A stretch of DNA of 14,501 bases from DASZIT01 sp052143315. GTDB taxonomy: Bacteria > Actinomycetota > Acidimicrobiia > Acidimicrobiales > RAAP-2. Numbering within the stretch: the stretch's first letter is position 1; each line of letters begins with the position of its first letter. Below the pieces are notes generated by a model. It had not been told where the DNA came from. It saw only the letters and a program-made list of their open reading frames with translations, and searched no databases. Positions 7,991 to 14,501 of the stretch are shown one piece after another. The stretch lies in NCBI GenBank assembly GCA_052143315.1, contig JBKQTE010000049.1, positions 1 through 14,501 of the forward strand. The letters are read 5' to 3'. A program made the translations under genes and the position numbers.

Positions 7991-10900
7991 CAACGGCCTG
8001 CGGGGTCGTCACCGCCGAACCGGTGAAGTTCCCATCACCGGAGTAGGTGGCCGTCACGGTGAACGTCCCGATGGTCCGCAGGACCACCGTGCAGGTTGCA
8101 TGGCCGTTGGCCACCGGGGCCGCCGCGCACAGCACGGTCGACCCCAGCTTGAACGCCACCGTCCCCGTCGGGGCCGTGGGCAACGCCGAACCCGGTGCCG
8201 TCACCGACACCGTCGCCATCAGGGTCACAGGCTGGTCGGCGACCACCGGGCTGGTCGTCACCACCGAGATGGTGGTGCCCGCCCGGTCGACCGTCTGGAC
8301 CACCGTGCCGCTCGACCCCGTGAAGTTGGCGTCACCGGTGTAGGTGGCGGTGACGGTGGCCGAGGCGGCCGCCCTTTCGGCCACGGTGCAACTGGCCGAG
8401 CCGGATCCATCCACGGCCACGGTGGCGCACAGGGTCACCGTGTCGGTCCCGATGGTCTGGGTGAAGGTGTCCGTCCCGGTGGGGGCACCGCCGTCGGCCG
8501 GGGCGACGGCGGCCGTGAAGGTCACCGGCTGGCCCACCACCGATGGATGGGTGGACGACGTCACCGTGGTCGACGAGACCGACCGGGCCACCGAGGTGGC
8601 GTCGGTCCCCGAGGACCCGACCCAGTCGGACCCGAGGGTGGAGGTGGCAGTGAAGGTGACGGCCCCGGCCTGCACCAGGACGGCGTTGGCGTCGGTGCAG
8701 GTCGCCGTGTACACGCCGCTGGCCCCCGGCGAAAATGTCGAGGTCGTGCACAGGACCGAGGCCCCCGTGGTCGACGAGGTCACGGCGACCGTGCCCGTCG
8801 GCGTCGCCCCGAAGTACGACCCGGCATCGGCCATGGTGAGCGTCATGGTGAACGCCATCGGGTGCCCGTACGTCAACGATCCAGAGGAAACGGTCGTGGC
8901 GGTCGCCTCGGCCGCCAGCGTGGTCGTCACCGTGCCCGACGACGATCCCAGGTTCGAGTCCCCGGCGAAGTCGGCCGTGTACGTCTCCGACCCCTGGGCG
9001 TCAGCCACTGTGGCGTCGGTGCACGTGCCGGTGTAGGTCCCGGTCGGGCTCTCCACCCAGCTCGACACCGTGCAGAGCGTCGTCTCGCCGGCGTCTGACA
9101 CCGTCACCAGACCGGGGGTCTCCCCTGCGTAGTTCGACGGGTCGGTCACGGCGACCACGACCTGGAAGGCCAACGGCTGCCCGTACGTCGGGGTGCCGGT
9201 GGTGACGGTGACGGCCGTCGACGTCCCTGCCTGGGACACGGTGGCCGACGTGCCCGCCGTCGACCCCAGGTAGTTCGAGTCGCCGGAGTAGGTGGCCGTC
9301 ACGGAGTAGGTGTCGGCCGGGAGGACCCCCGTGGTGCACGACGTCCCGCCGGCGGAGACCGTTGCCGCGCAGAGGGTGGAGCCGCCGGCGGTGAAGGTGA
9401 CGGTGCCGGTGGCGCCGGCCGGCAGACCGGTGGCCGACAGCTGCACCGTGTTGCCGTAGGACGTCGACGTCGGGTTGGCCGCCGCCGTGAACGAGGTGGC
9501 CGCCTGGTTGATGGTGAAGCTGGTCGTGGCCGTCGACCCCAGGTAGTCCGAGTCGCCGGAGTAGGTGGCCGTCACCGAGTAGCCGGCCGGCACCAGGACC
9601 CCCGTGGTGCACGACGTCCCGCCGGCGGAGACCGTTGCCGCGCAGAGGGTGGAGCCGCCGGCGGCGAAGGTGACGGTGCCGGTGGCGCCGGCCGGCAGAC
9701 CCGTGGCCGACAGCTGCACCGTGTTGCCGTAGGACGTCGACGTCGGGTTGGCCGCCGCCGTGAACGAGGTGGCCGCCTTCCCCACCGTCTCGACCTCGCT
9801 CCCGCAGGAGCTCGTCGACGCGCCGTTGTCCTCGTCCCCCGAGTACGAAGCCTGCCAGTAGTAGGTCCCGGGGCTGCTCAGGGTGACGGAGCTCGACGTC
9901 GGGACGCTGCCATCGGTGACGGTGACGGTCCCGCCGGAGCCGACCGAGGTGGTGCAGGTGTCGTCCGAGTACGCGGTGTAGGTGACGGTCCCGCCCGCCG
10001 TGGAGGCATTGGTCCCCGAGAGGGTGGCCGCGTCGGTCACCGGCGTGCCCGGCGGCACAGTGATGCTGGTGCCGCTCTGGCCACCTCCGGACAGGGAGGT
10101 CGAGAGCGACGTGGTCTGCGGGTTGACCGTGAAGATATACCGGCCGAGGACGCCGCTGTTCAGGTCGTTGCTGATGAGGGCGTCGGGGCCTCCGTCGATG
10201 AGCGCTCCGTTGACCTGGGACCCCGTCAGCTCGAACGCACCGGCCGGCGTGCCGTTCGAGAACCCGACGGCCGCCGAATTCCCCGCCGTCTGGCTCTGGC
10301 AACTGGCGTTCCCGCCGCTGGCCTGTCCGGCGTCCCAGGTGATCGAGTTGTAGTTGAGCTCGATCTGGAAGCTGTCGCCGTTGGCGTGGGTCCCGAGGTC
10401 GGGCCGGTCGATGAGGATGACCTGGAAGTAGTCCTGGTTGGTGTTGTCGTCGTAGCAGTCGACCCCGGGCCAGTTGGCCACGAAGACGTTGTACCCGTCG
10501 AGGGTGGTGACGCCGTACTCGATCTGGCCTCCCCCGGGGTTCGTGTCGACGTCGGCGAAGAACGGGGCGATGATCGGGGTGCCGGTGCTCCCCAGGCCGA
10601 AGGGTGTGTACGTCGCCAGCGGTCCCGTGAAGGTGAGGTTGCCGTTGGTGTTGACGTAGACGCCGCTGTACTCGGTGCCGTAGAAGTCGATGTTGAAGCC
10701 GAAGGGGATGAACGCGGTGCTCCCGTCGTCGTTTCGGGGCACCTGGGTCATGGTCGGGTTGCCGAAGGACGAGTCGGGGACGATGGCGTTGGCCGCGGCC
10801 GAGGCCGGGGCGGCCGTTAGCAGGGACAAGGCCGGCGCGGCCAGGCCGCCGCCGAAGGTGGCGAAGACTCCCAGGACGAAGGCTCGCAGGAGCCACGACC

Positions 10901-10994
10901 GGCGGGTCCGGCCCCGCCGCTCGGTGCCCTGGTGGTCGGAGGCCCCCCCGCTGCCGCCCTCACCGGTCGCAACGATCTCGACGCGTCGCTTCAC
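7245..10994 (-). CDS. Large secreted protein: nidogen-like domain, Ig-like modules, C-terminal GYW/DGG repeat propeller
   Basis: The product has about 1249 residues. A long basic N-region (TRRSWLLR) leads into a signal peptide ending PASAAA at about 67. Residues about 70-255 resemble a nidogen-like (NIDO) domain: FGFNIDFYGTEYSGVYVNTNGNLTF (split here as the start of the domain) and the later IIAPFFADVDTNPGGGQIEYG. About seven Ig-like modules follow (Big_3-type, TVTATYSGDxNFxGS), many with a paired LCAATV...TSCT cysteine pattern. The last 245 or so residues are six GYW/DGG repeat units, starting with a GYW half-unit and ending with the LNKPIVGIARL half-unit. No sortase motif or C-terminal membrane segment is seen. 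It is probably an adhesin or matrix protein at the cell surface, with function inferred from domains only. I chose the GTG at 10994: a G-rich AGGGGGGG ends eight bases upstream. GTG at 11003 is the alternative; the longer open frame to 11099 overlaps leader hairpins. Same strand and same repeat family as the NlpC/P60 gene. Confidence 0.85.
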   Translation of the reverse strand: MKRRVEIVATGEGGSGGASDHQGTERRGRTRRSWLLRAFVLGVFATFGGGLAAPALSLLTAAPASAAANAIVPDSSFGNPTMTQVPRNDDGSTAFIPFGFNIDFYGTEYSGVYVNTNGNLTFTGPLATYTPFGLGSTGTPIIAPFFADVDTNPGGGQIEYGVTTLDGYNVFVANWPGVDCYDDNTNQDYFQVILIDRPDLGTHANGDSFQIELNYNSITWDAGQASGGNASCQSQTAGNSAAVGFSNGTPAGAFELTGSQVNGALIDGGPDALISNDLNSGVLGRYIFTVNPQTTSLSTSLSGGGQSGTSITVPPGTPVTDAATLSGTNASTAGGTVTYTAYSDDTCTTSVGSGGTVTVTDGSVPTSSSVTLSSPGTYYWQASYSGDEDNGASTSSCGSEVETVGKAATSFTAAANPTSTSYGNTVQLSATGLPAGATGTVTFAAGGSTLCAATVSAGGTSCTTGVLVPAGYSVTATYSGDSDYLGSTATTSFTINQAATSFTAAANPTSTSYGNTVQLSATGLPAGATGTVTFTAGGSTLCAATVSAGGTSCTTGVLPADTYSVTATYSGDSNYLGSTAGTSATVSQAGTSTAVTVTTGTPTYGQPLAFQVVVAVTDPSNYAGETPGLVTVSDAGETTLCTVSSWVESPTGTYTGTCTDATVADAQGSETYTADFAGDSNLGSSSGTVTTTLAAEATATTVSSGSLTYGHPMAFTMTLTMADAGSYFGATPTGTVAVTSSTTGASVLCTTSTFSPGASGVYTATCTDANAVLVQAGAVTFTATSTLGSDWVGSSGTDATSVARSVSSTTVTSSTHPSVVGQPVTFTAAVAPADGGAPTGTDTFTQTIGTDTVTLCATVAVDGSGSASCTVAERAAASATVTATYTGDANFTGSSGTVVQTVDRAGTTISVVTTSPVVADQPVTLMATVSVTAPGSALPTAPTGTVAFKLGSTVLCAAAPVANGHATCTVVLRTIGTFTVTATYSGDGNFTGSAVTTPQAVDTGYWEVASDGGIFSFGHTQFWGSAANIRLNAPVVGMAATPGGQGYWLVASDGGVFSYGDAVFYGSTGSDKLNKPVVGMVATTDGKGYWLVASDGGVFAFGDAGFYGSTGSLVLNKPVEAIVPTGDGHGYWLVATDGGVFAFGDAVYNGNDLGLTSPVVALAPTPDNGGYWLITADGNAVPFGNAVSYGSMVGTHLNQPVVGAAATPDGGGYWMVASDGGIFAFGDAIFLGSEGGHVLNKPIVGIARL
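9259..9777 (-). repeat. Tandem 273-bp repeat encoding two near-identical Ig-like modules
   Basis: Bases 9259-9504 and 9532-9777 are near-identical over 246 positions at a 273-base (91-residue) period; most differences cluster in one short loop (GVLPADTYS against GVLVPAGYS). The neighbouring Ig-like modules are far more diverged, so this pair looks recently duplicated. Confidence 0.85.
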
Positions 10995-11175
10995 CGTTCG
11001 CACCCCCCCTGCGCTAAAAGCACATGTGCCCCGGCAGCTCGATGCCGTCCAGGCTCCCGGACGCAAGGGTCCGTCTCGATGGAACGCTACTAGATGCAAT
11101 GCCGTTCAGTTGAGGGGCCCGTAGGGTGGCCGTGGGTGGCCCGGTGGGCCACTACCCCGGGAGTGGCTGACGGAG
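10995..11175 (-). promoter_or_regulatory. Structured leader/upstream region of the large secreted protein
   Basis: Upstream of the GTG start the minus strand carries two short hairpins: CGTCC/GGACG (11046-11050 with 11059-11063) and CGGCA/TGCCG (11032-11036 with 11043-11047), overlapping by two bases. Next comes a ten-base palindrome GCACATGTGC (11020-11029) directly followed by TTTT on the minus strand. They could be an mRNA leader with a regulatory role or an operator. I do not recognise a riboswitch class and see no clear promoter. Confidence 0.3.
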
Positions 11176-11216
11176 AGCGGGTGACGGGAATCGAACCCGC
11201 GTGTCCAGCTTGGGAA
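11176..11216 (-). tRNA. tRNA-Gly(CCC) 3' fragment, probable integration-site (att) scar
   Basis: On the minus strand the sequence starts with the anticodon loop TTCCCAA (anticodon CCC) at 11216. It runs through stem GCTGG, a four-base variable loop, T-stem GCGGG, loop TTCGATT, CCCGT, and acceptor strand CACCCGC, to discriminator T at 11176. These are standard tRNA-Gly parts in the right order and lengths. The 5' side (acceptor GCGGGTG, D-arm, CCAGC anticodon strand) is absent; the bases upstream (GAGCTCTGGTTCGC) are not tRNA-like. It is therefore not a working tRNA. A 3' tRNA fragment that starts in the anticodon loop is what remains at the far end of an element integrated by a tyrosine recombinase. 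Confidence 0.8.
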
Positions 11217-11523
11217 GCGAACCAGAGCTCAATTTCTGGGTGCTCACAATCAGAGAATGACCTGGTCAGATGGCATATTGATTGTCCGTGACGGACCGTC
11301 AGAAACCACCATTGTCCGACCAATTGTGGTCTGTTTGAGGTCTGAAATCGGCTTCCCTCGACTCGATCGTGTGGCACGGTTGGTCTTGGCAAGTCCGCTA
11401 GCGCTTGGAGTCAGTGCCGGCACGACGGCTCTACGGGGGTGGCAAGAGACGGAGTAACTTCTGGGAGCGACTCTGCGAGGATGCTCCTGCTCTAGGCCAG
11501 GCATTTGTGGAGGTGAATTCGGA
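11217..11523. other. Element left-end non-coding region with inverted and direct repeats
   Basis: No convincing gene is seen in these 307 bases. They hold overlapping palindromes GTCCGT-g-ACGGAC (11284-11296) and GACGG-a-CCGTC (11290-11300). A 10-base imperfect inverted repeat follows, ACCACCATTG (11305-11314) and CAATTGTGGT (11321-11330), with 9 of 10 pairs and a six-base spacer. The octamer ATTGTCCG occurs at 11281 and again at 11311, exactly 30 bases later. These may be recombinase arm sites or an operator for the downstream gene. No clear -35/-10 pair was found. Confidence 0.5.
11509..11516 (+). promoter_or_regulatory. Ribosome binding site of the NB-ARC gene
   Basis: GGAGGTGA, an almost ideal Shine-Dalgarno, ends seven bases before the GTG at 11524 and settles that start. 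Confidence 0.75.
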
Positions 11524-14160
11524 GTGGATGACCCAATCGAAGCTGACCGGACGGGAGTTCGAACTGAGTTGCCGCCATTCCTTCCCGTCTCTCGCATGAT
11601 CGACCGGCTGGATCTCGCCACTGCGGAATCGGATACGGCGTGCTTCTTTGACCTCTGCTACTTGGGTGAGATGGTGGTCAAGCTCTTGGTCGTGGAGCTA
11701 ATCGCTGCGATGGAGGAGGATCGAGACGGGCATCGCTACGCGCTGGAGTACCGCCTGATCCGGGCGGACGGGCTCGGAGAATGGGCGGACGTGCTCGACG
11801 AGGCACTGACCGGGCCGTCAAGCCAGAACCTGGTTCCGGCTGGTCGAGAGTCTCAAAGCGCTCTGGCTGGCAATCAAGGAGTGAGTCAGCAGACGTGGCA
11901 GCGGACAGCAGGGATGCTCTTGAATGACGCGTGCAAAGAGCTCGATCCCACATATGAAGATCTCTCGCACCAAAAGGTATCCCTGAGGCAATGGGTCCGG
12001 ATGTTCGTCTGGATCCGAAACCGGACACGAGGTCATGGCGCTCCGAAGTCCTCAACCCTTTCTGCCGTTTGCCCGGCTCTTCGCGCTTCGATCATTGAAG
12101 TCATCGAGAACGCACCGGCGTTTAACAGATCCTGGGCTCACCTTCGGCGAAGCTTGTCCGGAAAGTACAAGATAAGTCCGTTCGGGGGTAGTCGTGAGCC
12201 ATTCGCCTATCTCGCACGCGAGGCCGACTACTCGCTATCAGACGGGGTGTATGTCGTCATAGGGGAACCGCGATCGGCGAACCTTCTCCTCACTGACACA
12301 GACCTCACAGATTTCTTTCTACCGAACGGCAACTACCGCTCCGGACTATTCGAGATCCTGTCCTACATCTCCGACGACCGTGGATCAGGTGATGGCAAGA
12401 GGTACCTGCTCCCAGCGGAAGCCCAGCCAGCGAGTGAGACAAAGGCCGAGCCGAAGCTCGATGTAGCCGGCAGAGTGTTCACCAACATGCCGCCTCGGCG
12501 AGAAGGCTACGTGCGGCGCGGCGCACTCGAGTCCGAGCTCGCTCGCCTCATCCGTGATGACCGACACCCCATCATTACGCTTCAAGGCCGCGGGGGAGTG
12601 GGCAAGACGTCTCTGGCACTCGAGGTACTCCATCACATCGCCGAGGATGGGGAGTTCTTCGCCATCATCTGGTTCAGTGCACGTGACATCGACCTACTTC
12701 CACAAGGCCCTAAGGTGGTCAAGGCCGACGTGCTTTCCACTGAAGACATCGCGCGAGACTTCGCCAGCCTAATGCTCTCTCCACCTCCAGCGAAACTCAA
12801 CGAGGTCATGGGGTACTTCACTGAGTGCCTTTCCGGGGAGGCAGACGATGGTCCATTTGTATTCGTCCTAGACAACTTCGAGACGATCCGCGATCAGGCC
12901 GAGCTGTACACCTACCTGGATAATTCGATCCGTCCCCCCAACAAGGTCCTGATTACGACCCGGACGCGAGATTTCAAGGCCGACTATCCAATTGAAGTGC
13001 GCGGTATGACTCGTGACGAATTCGCAACTCTCGTAGCTGAGAGTTCAATGCGCCTCGGCATTTCCCACCTCATTGACGCCAAGTTCGAAGAGGAGCTGTT
13101 TGAAGAGTCCGGTGGTCACCCGTACATCACGAAGGTCCTACTGGGCGAAGTTGCACAGGAGAAGAAGCGAGTCACCCTCAAGCGCGTCGTTGCTGCCAAG
13201 GACGCGATGCTCGATGCGCTGTTTGATCGGTCCTTTTCGACACTCTCTCCGGCTGCGCAGCGAGTGTTCCTCACCCTTTGCAGCTGGCGTTCGCTCGTGC
13301 CACGGATCGGACTAGAGGCAGTTCTGCTCCGACCGGGCAACGAGGAGAGGCTCGATGTGGAGCGGGCACTGGATGAACTCGATCAGTGCTCGCTGGTGGA
13401 GTTAGTGCAAGAGGACGGCACGGATGAGACGTTCCTCTCAGTCCCGCTTGCGGCCGCAGTGTTTGGTAAGCGCAAACTTGTCACTAGCTCGTTGAAGATC
13501 GCAATAGATGCCGATCTTGAGCTGATCCGGGGCTTTGGGGCGACATCTACCACTGACCTCGCCCGTGGGTCTGGATTGCGTGTCGACCGCCTGGCCAAGG
13601 GTGCTGCAGCACGCGCCGAGCAGGGAGTGGACGTGTCTCAGGATGTGGCGGTGATCCAATACATGGCCAGTGAGTATCCGCCCGCATGGCTCGATCTGGC
13701 AGAGCTGCAAGAGTTTCAGCTCAATGACCTTGCGGGTGCCGTTGAATCGACCAGCAGGTACCTTCAGGCTTGCCCGGGCGATGTCAAGGGGTGGGGGCGG
13801 CTCGTTCGCCTCCATCGCCGCACCGGCGATCCGCTCGCAGAAATGCACGCACGCCTCCAGCTGGCGGAGTTGCAGCCGTCGAGATTCGAGGACCTGAGCT
13901 CAACAGCGAATCGCTTGAATGGCCTCCTGTACAACAGCGAGATCCATTTGGATGCCGACGAGCGCAGGCTCATGGTTCACAAACTGCGGACCTTGATGGA
14001 GGCGCGACAGGAGGAGGCAGATGCGGGGGATCTTTCTCGGCTTGCCTGGTTGTGTCTGCATGACAAGGACCAGGTCGCCGCTGCCCGTTGGGCGCAGGCC
14101 GGCTTGGCGATGGACCCCAGGAACGAGCATTGCTTAAGGCTGAAGAGCAAGCTCTCCTGA
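11524..14160 (+). CDS. HEPN-like / NB-ARC (STAND) ATPase / TPR-like protein, putative anti-phage defence
   Basis: The 878-residue protein appears to have three parts. Residues 1 to about 210 are helical and contain RNRTRGHG, where Arg165-Asn166 and His171 fit the R-N-x4-H pattern of HEPN ribonucleases (inference). A linker domain (about 215-300; YVVIGEPRSANLLL, PNGNYRSGLFEILSYI) is not recognised. An NB-ARC-type ATPase follows: NMPPRREGYVRR entry motif, Walker A GRGGVGKT (355-362), Walker B FVFVLDNFET with Asp450, sensor-type Arg480 in ITTRTRDF, GGHPYI (530-535) and a winged-helix-like part (SFSTLSPAAQRVFLTLCSW). The second acidic Walker B residue is Asn451. The C-terminal 200 or so residues are helical and TPR-like (AVESTSRYLQACPGDVKGWG; ARWAQAGLAMDPRNEHCL) and could be the sensor. 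STAND proteins with a nuclease-like N-terminus often act in abortive infection; here the role is inferred. GTG start with GGAGGTGA seven bases upstream. Base and codon use are less G/C-biased than the left-hand genes, fitting transfer. No partner gene is seen. Confidence 0.85.
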   Translation: MDDPIEADRTGVRTELPPFLPVSRMIDRLDLATAESDTACFFDLCYLGEMVVKLLVVELIAAMEEDRDGHRYALEYRLIRADGLGEWADVLDEALTGPSSQNLVPAGRESQSALAGNQGVSQQTWQRTAGMLLNDACKELDPTYEDLSHQKVSLRQWVRMFVWIRNRTRGHGAPKSSTLSAVCPALRASIIEVIENAPAFNRSWAHLRRSLSGKYKISPFGGSREPFAYLAREADYSLSDGVYVVIGEPRSANLLLTDTDLTDFFLPNGNYRSGLFEILSYISDDRGSGDGKRYLLPAEAQPASETKAEPKLDVAGRVFTNMPPRREGYVRRGALESELARLIRDDRHPIITLQGRGGVGKTSLALEVLHHIAEDGEFFAIIWFSARDIDLLPQGPKVVKADVLSTEDIARDFASLMLSPPPAKLNEVMGYFTECLSGEADDGPFVFVLDNFETIRDQAELYTYLDNSIRPPNKVLITTRTRDFKADYPIEVRGMTRDEFATLVAESSMRLGISHLIDAKFEEELFEESGGHPYITKVLLGEVAQEKKRVTLKRVVAAKDAMLDALFDRSFSTLSPAAQRVFLTLCSWRSLVPRIGLEAVLLRPGNEERLDVERALDELDQCSLVELVQEDGTDETFLSVPLAAAVFGKRKLVTSSLKIAIDADLELIRGFGATSTTDLARGSGLRVDRLAKGAAARAEQGVDVSQDVAVIQYMASEYPPAWLDLAELQEFQLNDLAGAVESTSRYLQACPGDVKGWGRLVRLHRRTGDPLAEMHARLQLAELQPSRFEDLSSTANRLNGLLYNSEIHLDADERRLMVHKLRTLMEARQEEADAGDLSRLAWLCLHDKDQVAAARWAQAGLAMDPRNEHCLRLKSKLS

Positions 14161-14421
14161 GGCTCGATCGATGCTTGACCAGCACTGATGCGCGCGCACC
14201 TGATCGCTCGTGACGGGGGTCAGGCACGCACAAGTATCGCCGTCCGCCGGGCCCAGAGGCGGCCCATCGGCGCTACGTCTGTGCCAGGTGGGACGCTGCC
14301 AGGAAGTCCGGACTTCCGGAGATGATGGGCACACGACTACCCCAGAAGTAGCGGATGAGCTGGGAGAACGGGATCGAGCGGCCGTTTGGGGCGTGTTACT
14401 ACGCGAGCCTGTGACCTGGGG
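14161..14421. other. Non-coding gap with a perfect 16-bp palindrome
   Basis: No gene is supported here. The perfect palindrome GGAAGTCCGGACTTCC lies at 14302-14317, overlapping two TCCGGA hexamers (14307-14312 and 14315-14320). It could be a protein-binding site or a terminator stem for the NB-ARC gene, but no T-run follows. Confidence 0.4.
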
Positions 14422-14501
14422 CTACGCGGAGGAGGTCGGAAGCTCGAAATCGAGGAAGCGGCCGGGCTCGGGGATGTCGAGGGCGGAGAGGATCTCGGCC
14501 T
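14422..14501 (-). CDS. C-terminal end of an unidentified protein (partial)
   Basis: Reading the minus strand inward from the right edge gives 25 residues (AEILSALDIPEPGRFLDFEL then PTSSA) and a TAG at 14422-14424. Almost all third codon positions are G or C, as in the left-hand host-like genes, which supports real coding. The family cannot be told from so short a tail. It is convergent with the NB-ARC gene. Confidence 0.5.
   Translation of the reverse strand, partial: AEILSALDIPEPGRFLDFELPTSSA

Larger units (their letters stand above)
11176..14501. mobile_element. Probable integrated genomic island at tRNA-Gly, left end (continues past the window)
   Basis: The region begins at a tRNA-Gly 3' fragment whose truncated 5' side faces right, which places the host on the left and the element on the right. 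Base composition drops visibly past about 11217 (A/T-ending codons become common) compared with the very G/C-rich left part. Its main content is a probable defence gene, typical cargo. No integrase or excisionase is in the window, and the last partial gene at 14422 again has host-like third-position G/C, so the right limit and the type of element are unknown. Confidence 0.5.

Noticed and set aside
7284..9098. 604-residue plus-strand open frame opposite the large secreted protein
   Set aside because: It shows an antisense repeat pattern (GVPEGEDPAVGGH) that simply mirrors the minus-strand GYW/DGG repeats.
9001..10896. 631-residue minus-strand open frame in another phase of the large secreted protein
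   Set aside because: Arg/His-rich shadow; the overlapping frame has signal peptide, NIDO and Ig-like modules.
11176..11260. Complete tRNA-Gly gene
   Set aside because: The 5' acceptor strand, D-arm and 5' anticodon strand cannot be found; only the 3' part is present.
11094..11291. 65-residue plus-strand open frame containing RVTGIEPACPAWEA
   Set aside because: This is the well-known false protein made by translating the antisense of a tRNA; the stretch is explained by the tRNA-Gly fragment.
11257..11621. Small open frames on both strands upstream of the NB-ARC gene
   Set aside because: They have no ribosome binding sites and no family-like sequence, and overlap the repeat-rich region.

Overview
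This window looks like the chromosome of a high-GC actinobacterium, most likely of the Acidimicrobiia. The evidence is the strong G/C bias at third codon positions, several GTG starts, an actinobacterial-type EF-G2, and two secreted proteins carrying arrays of a roughly 42-residue repeat (core GYWLVASDGGIFAFGDA) that I associate with that class. The lineage is inferred from these features, not shown by a marker gene.

Left part (1-3142), metabolism. A partial FAD-linked oxidase of the alkyl-DHAP-synthase type runs off the left edge. Upstream of it on the same strand is aguB (N-carbamoylputrescine amidase). Divergent from aguB is aguA (agmatine deiminase). AguA turns agmatine into N-carbamoylputrescine and AguB turns that into putrescine, so the two divergent genes form a complete agmatine-to-putrescine route. 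The gap between them holds a strong inverted repeat.

Middle part (3139-10994), secreted repeat proteins around a translation-type GTPase. On the minus strand lies a secreted NlpC/P60 cell-wall peptidase whose C-terminus has six repeat units; its stop codon overlaps that of aguA. Next, on the plus strand, is an EF-G-like GTPase (EF-G2 type) with a changed switch I and a His-to-Tyr change after DTPG. After a gene-poor convergent gap comes a large minus-strand secreted protein of about 1249 residues: signal peptide, nidogen-like domain, about seven Ig-like modules, and again six repeat units. The units in the second protein are circularly permuted in the way a closed six-bladed beta-propeller would require.

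Right part (11176-14501), probable integrated element. At 11176-11216 (minus) sits only the 3' part of a tRNA-Gly(CCC): anticodon loop, T-arm and acceptor strand. This is the usual scar of integration into a tRNA gene. By geometry the host lies to the left of the scar and the element to the right. To its right the base composition falls, the DNA has several inverted repeats, and one large gene (11524-14160) encodes a signalling ATPase of the NB-ARC/STAND class. Its helical N-terminal domain has an R-N-x4-H motif resembling HEPN ribonucleases, and its C-terminus is helical and TPR-like. I infer a single-protein anti-phage (abortive infection type) system carried on a tRNA-Gly element; this is the most interesting part of the window. 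The last 80 bases hold the C-terminal end of another minus-strand gene. No integrase, intact tRNA, rRNA, CRISPR array or insertion sequence was seen.
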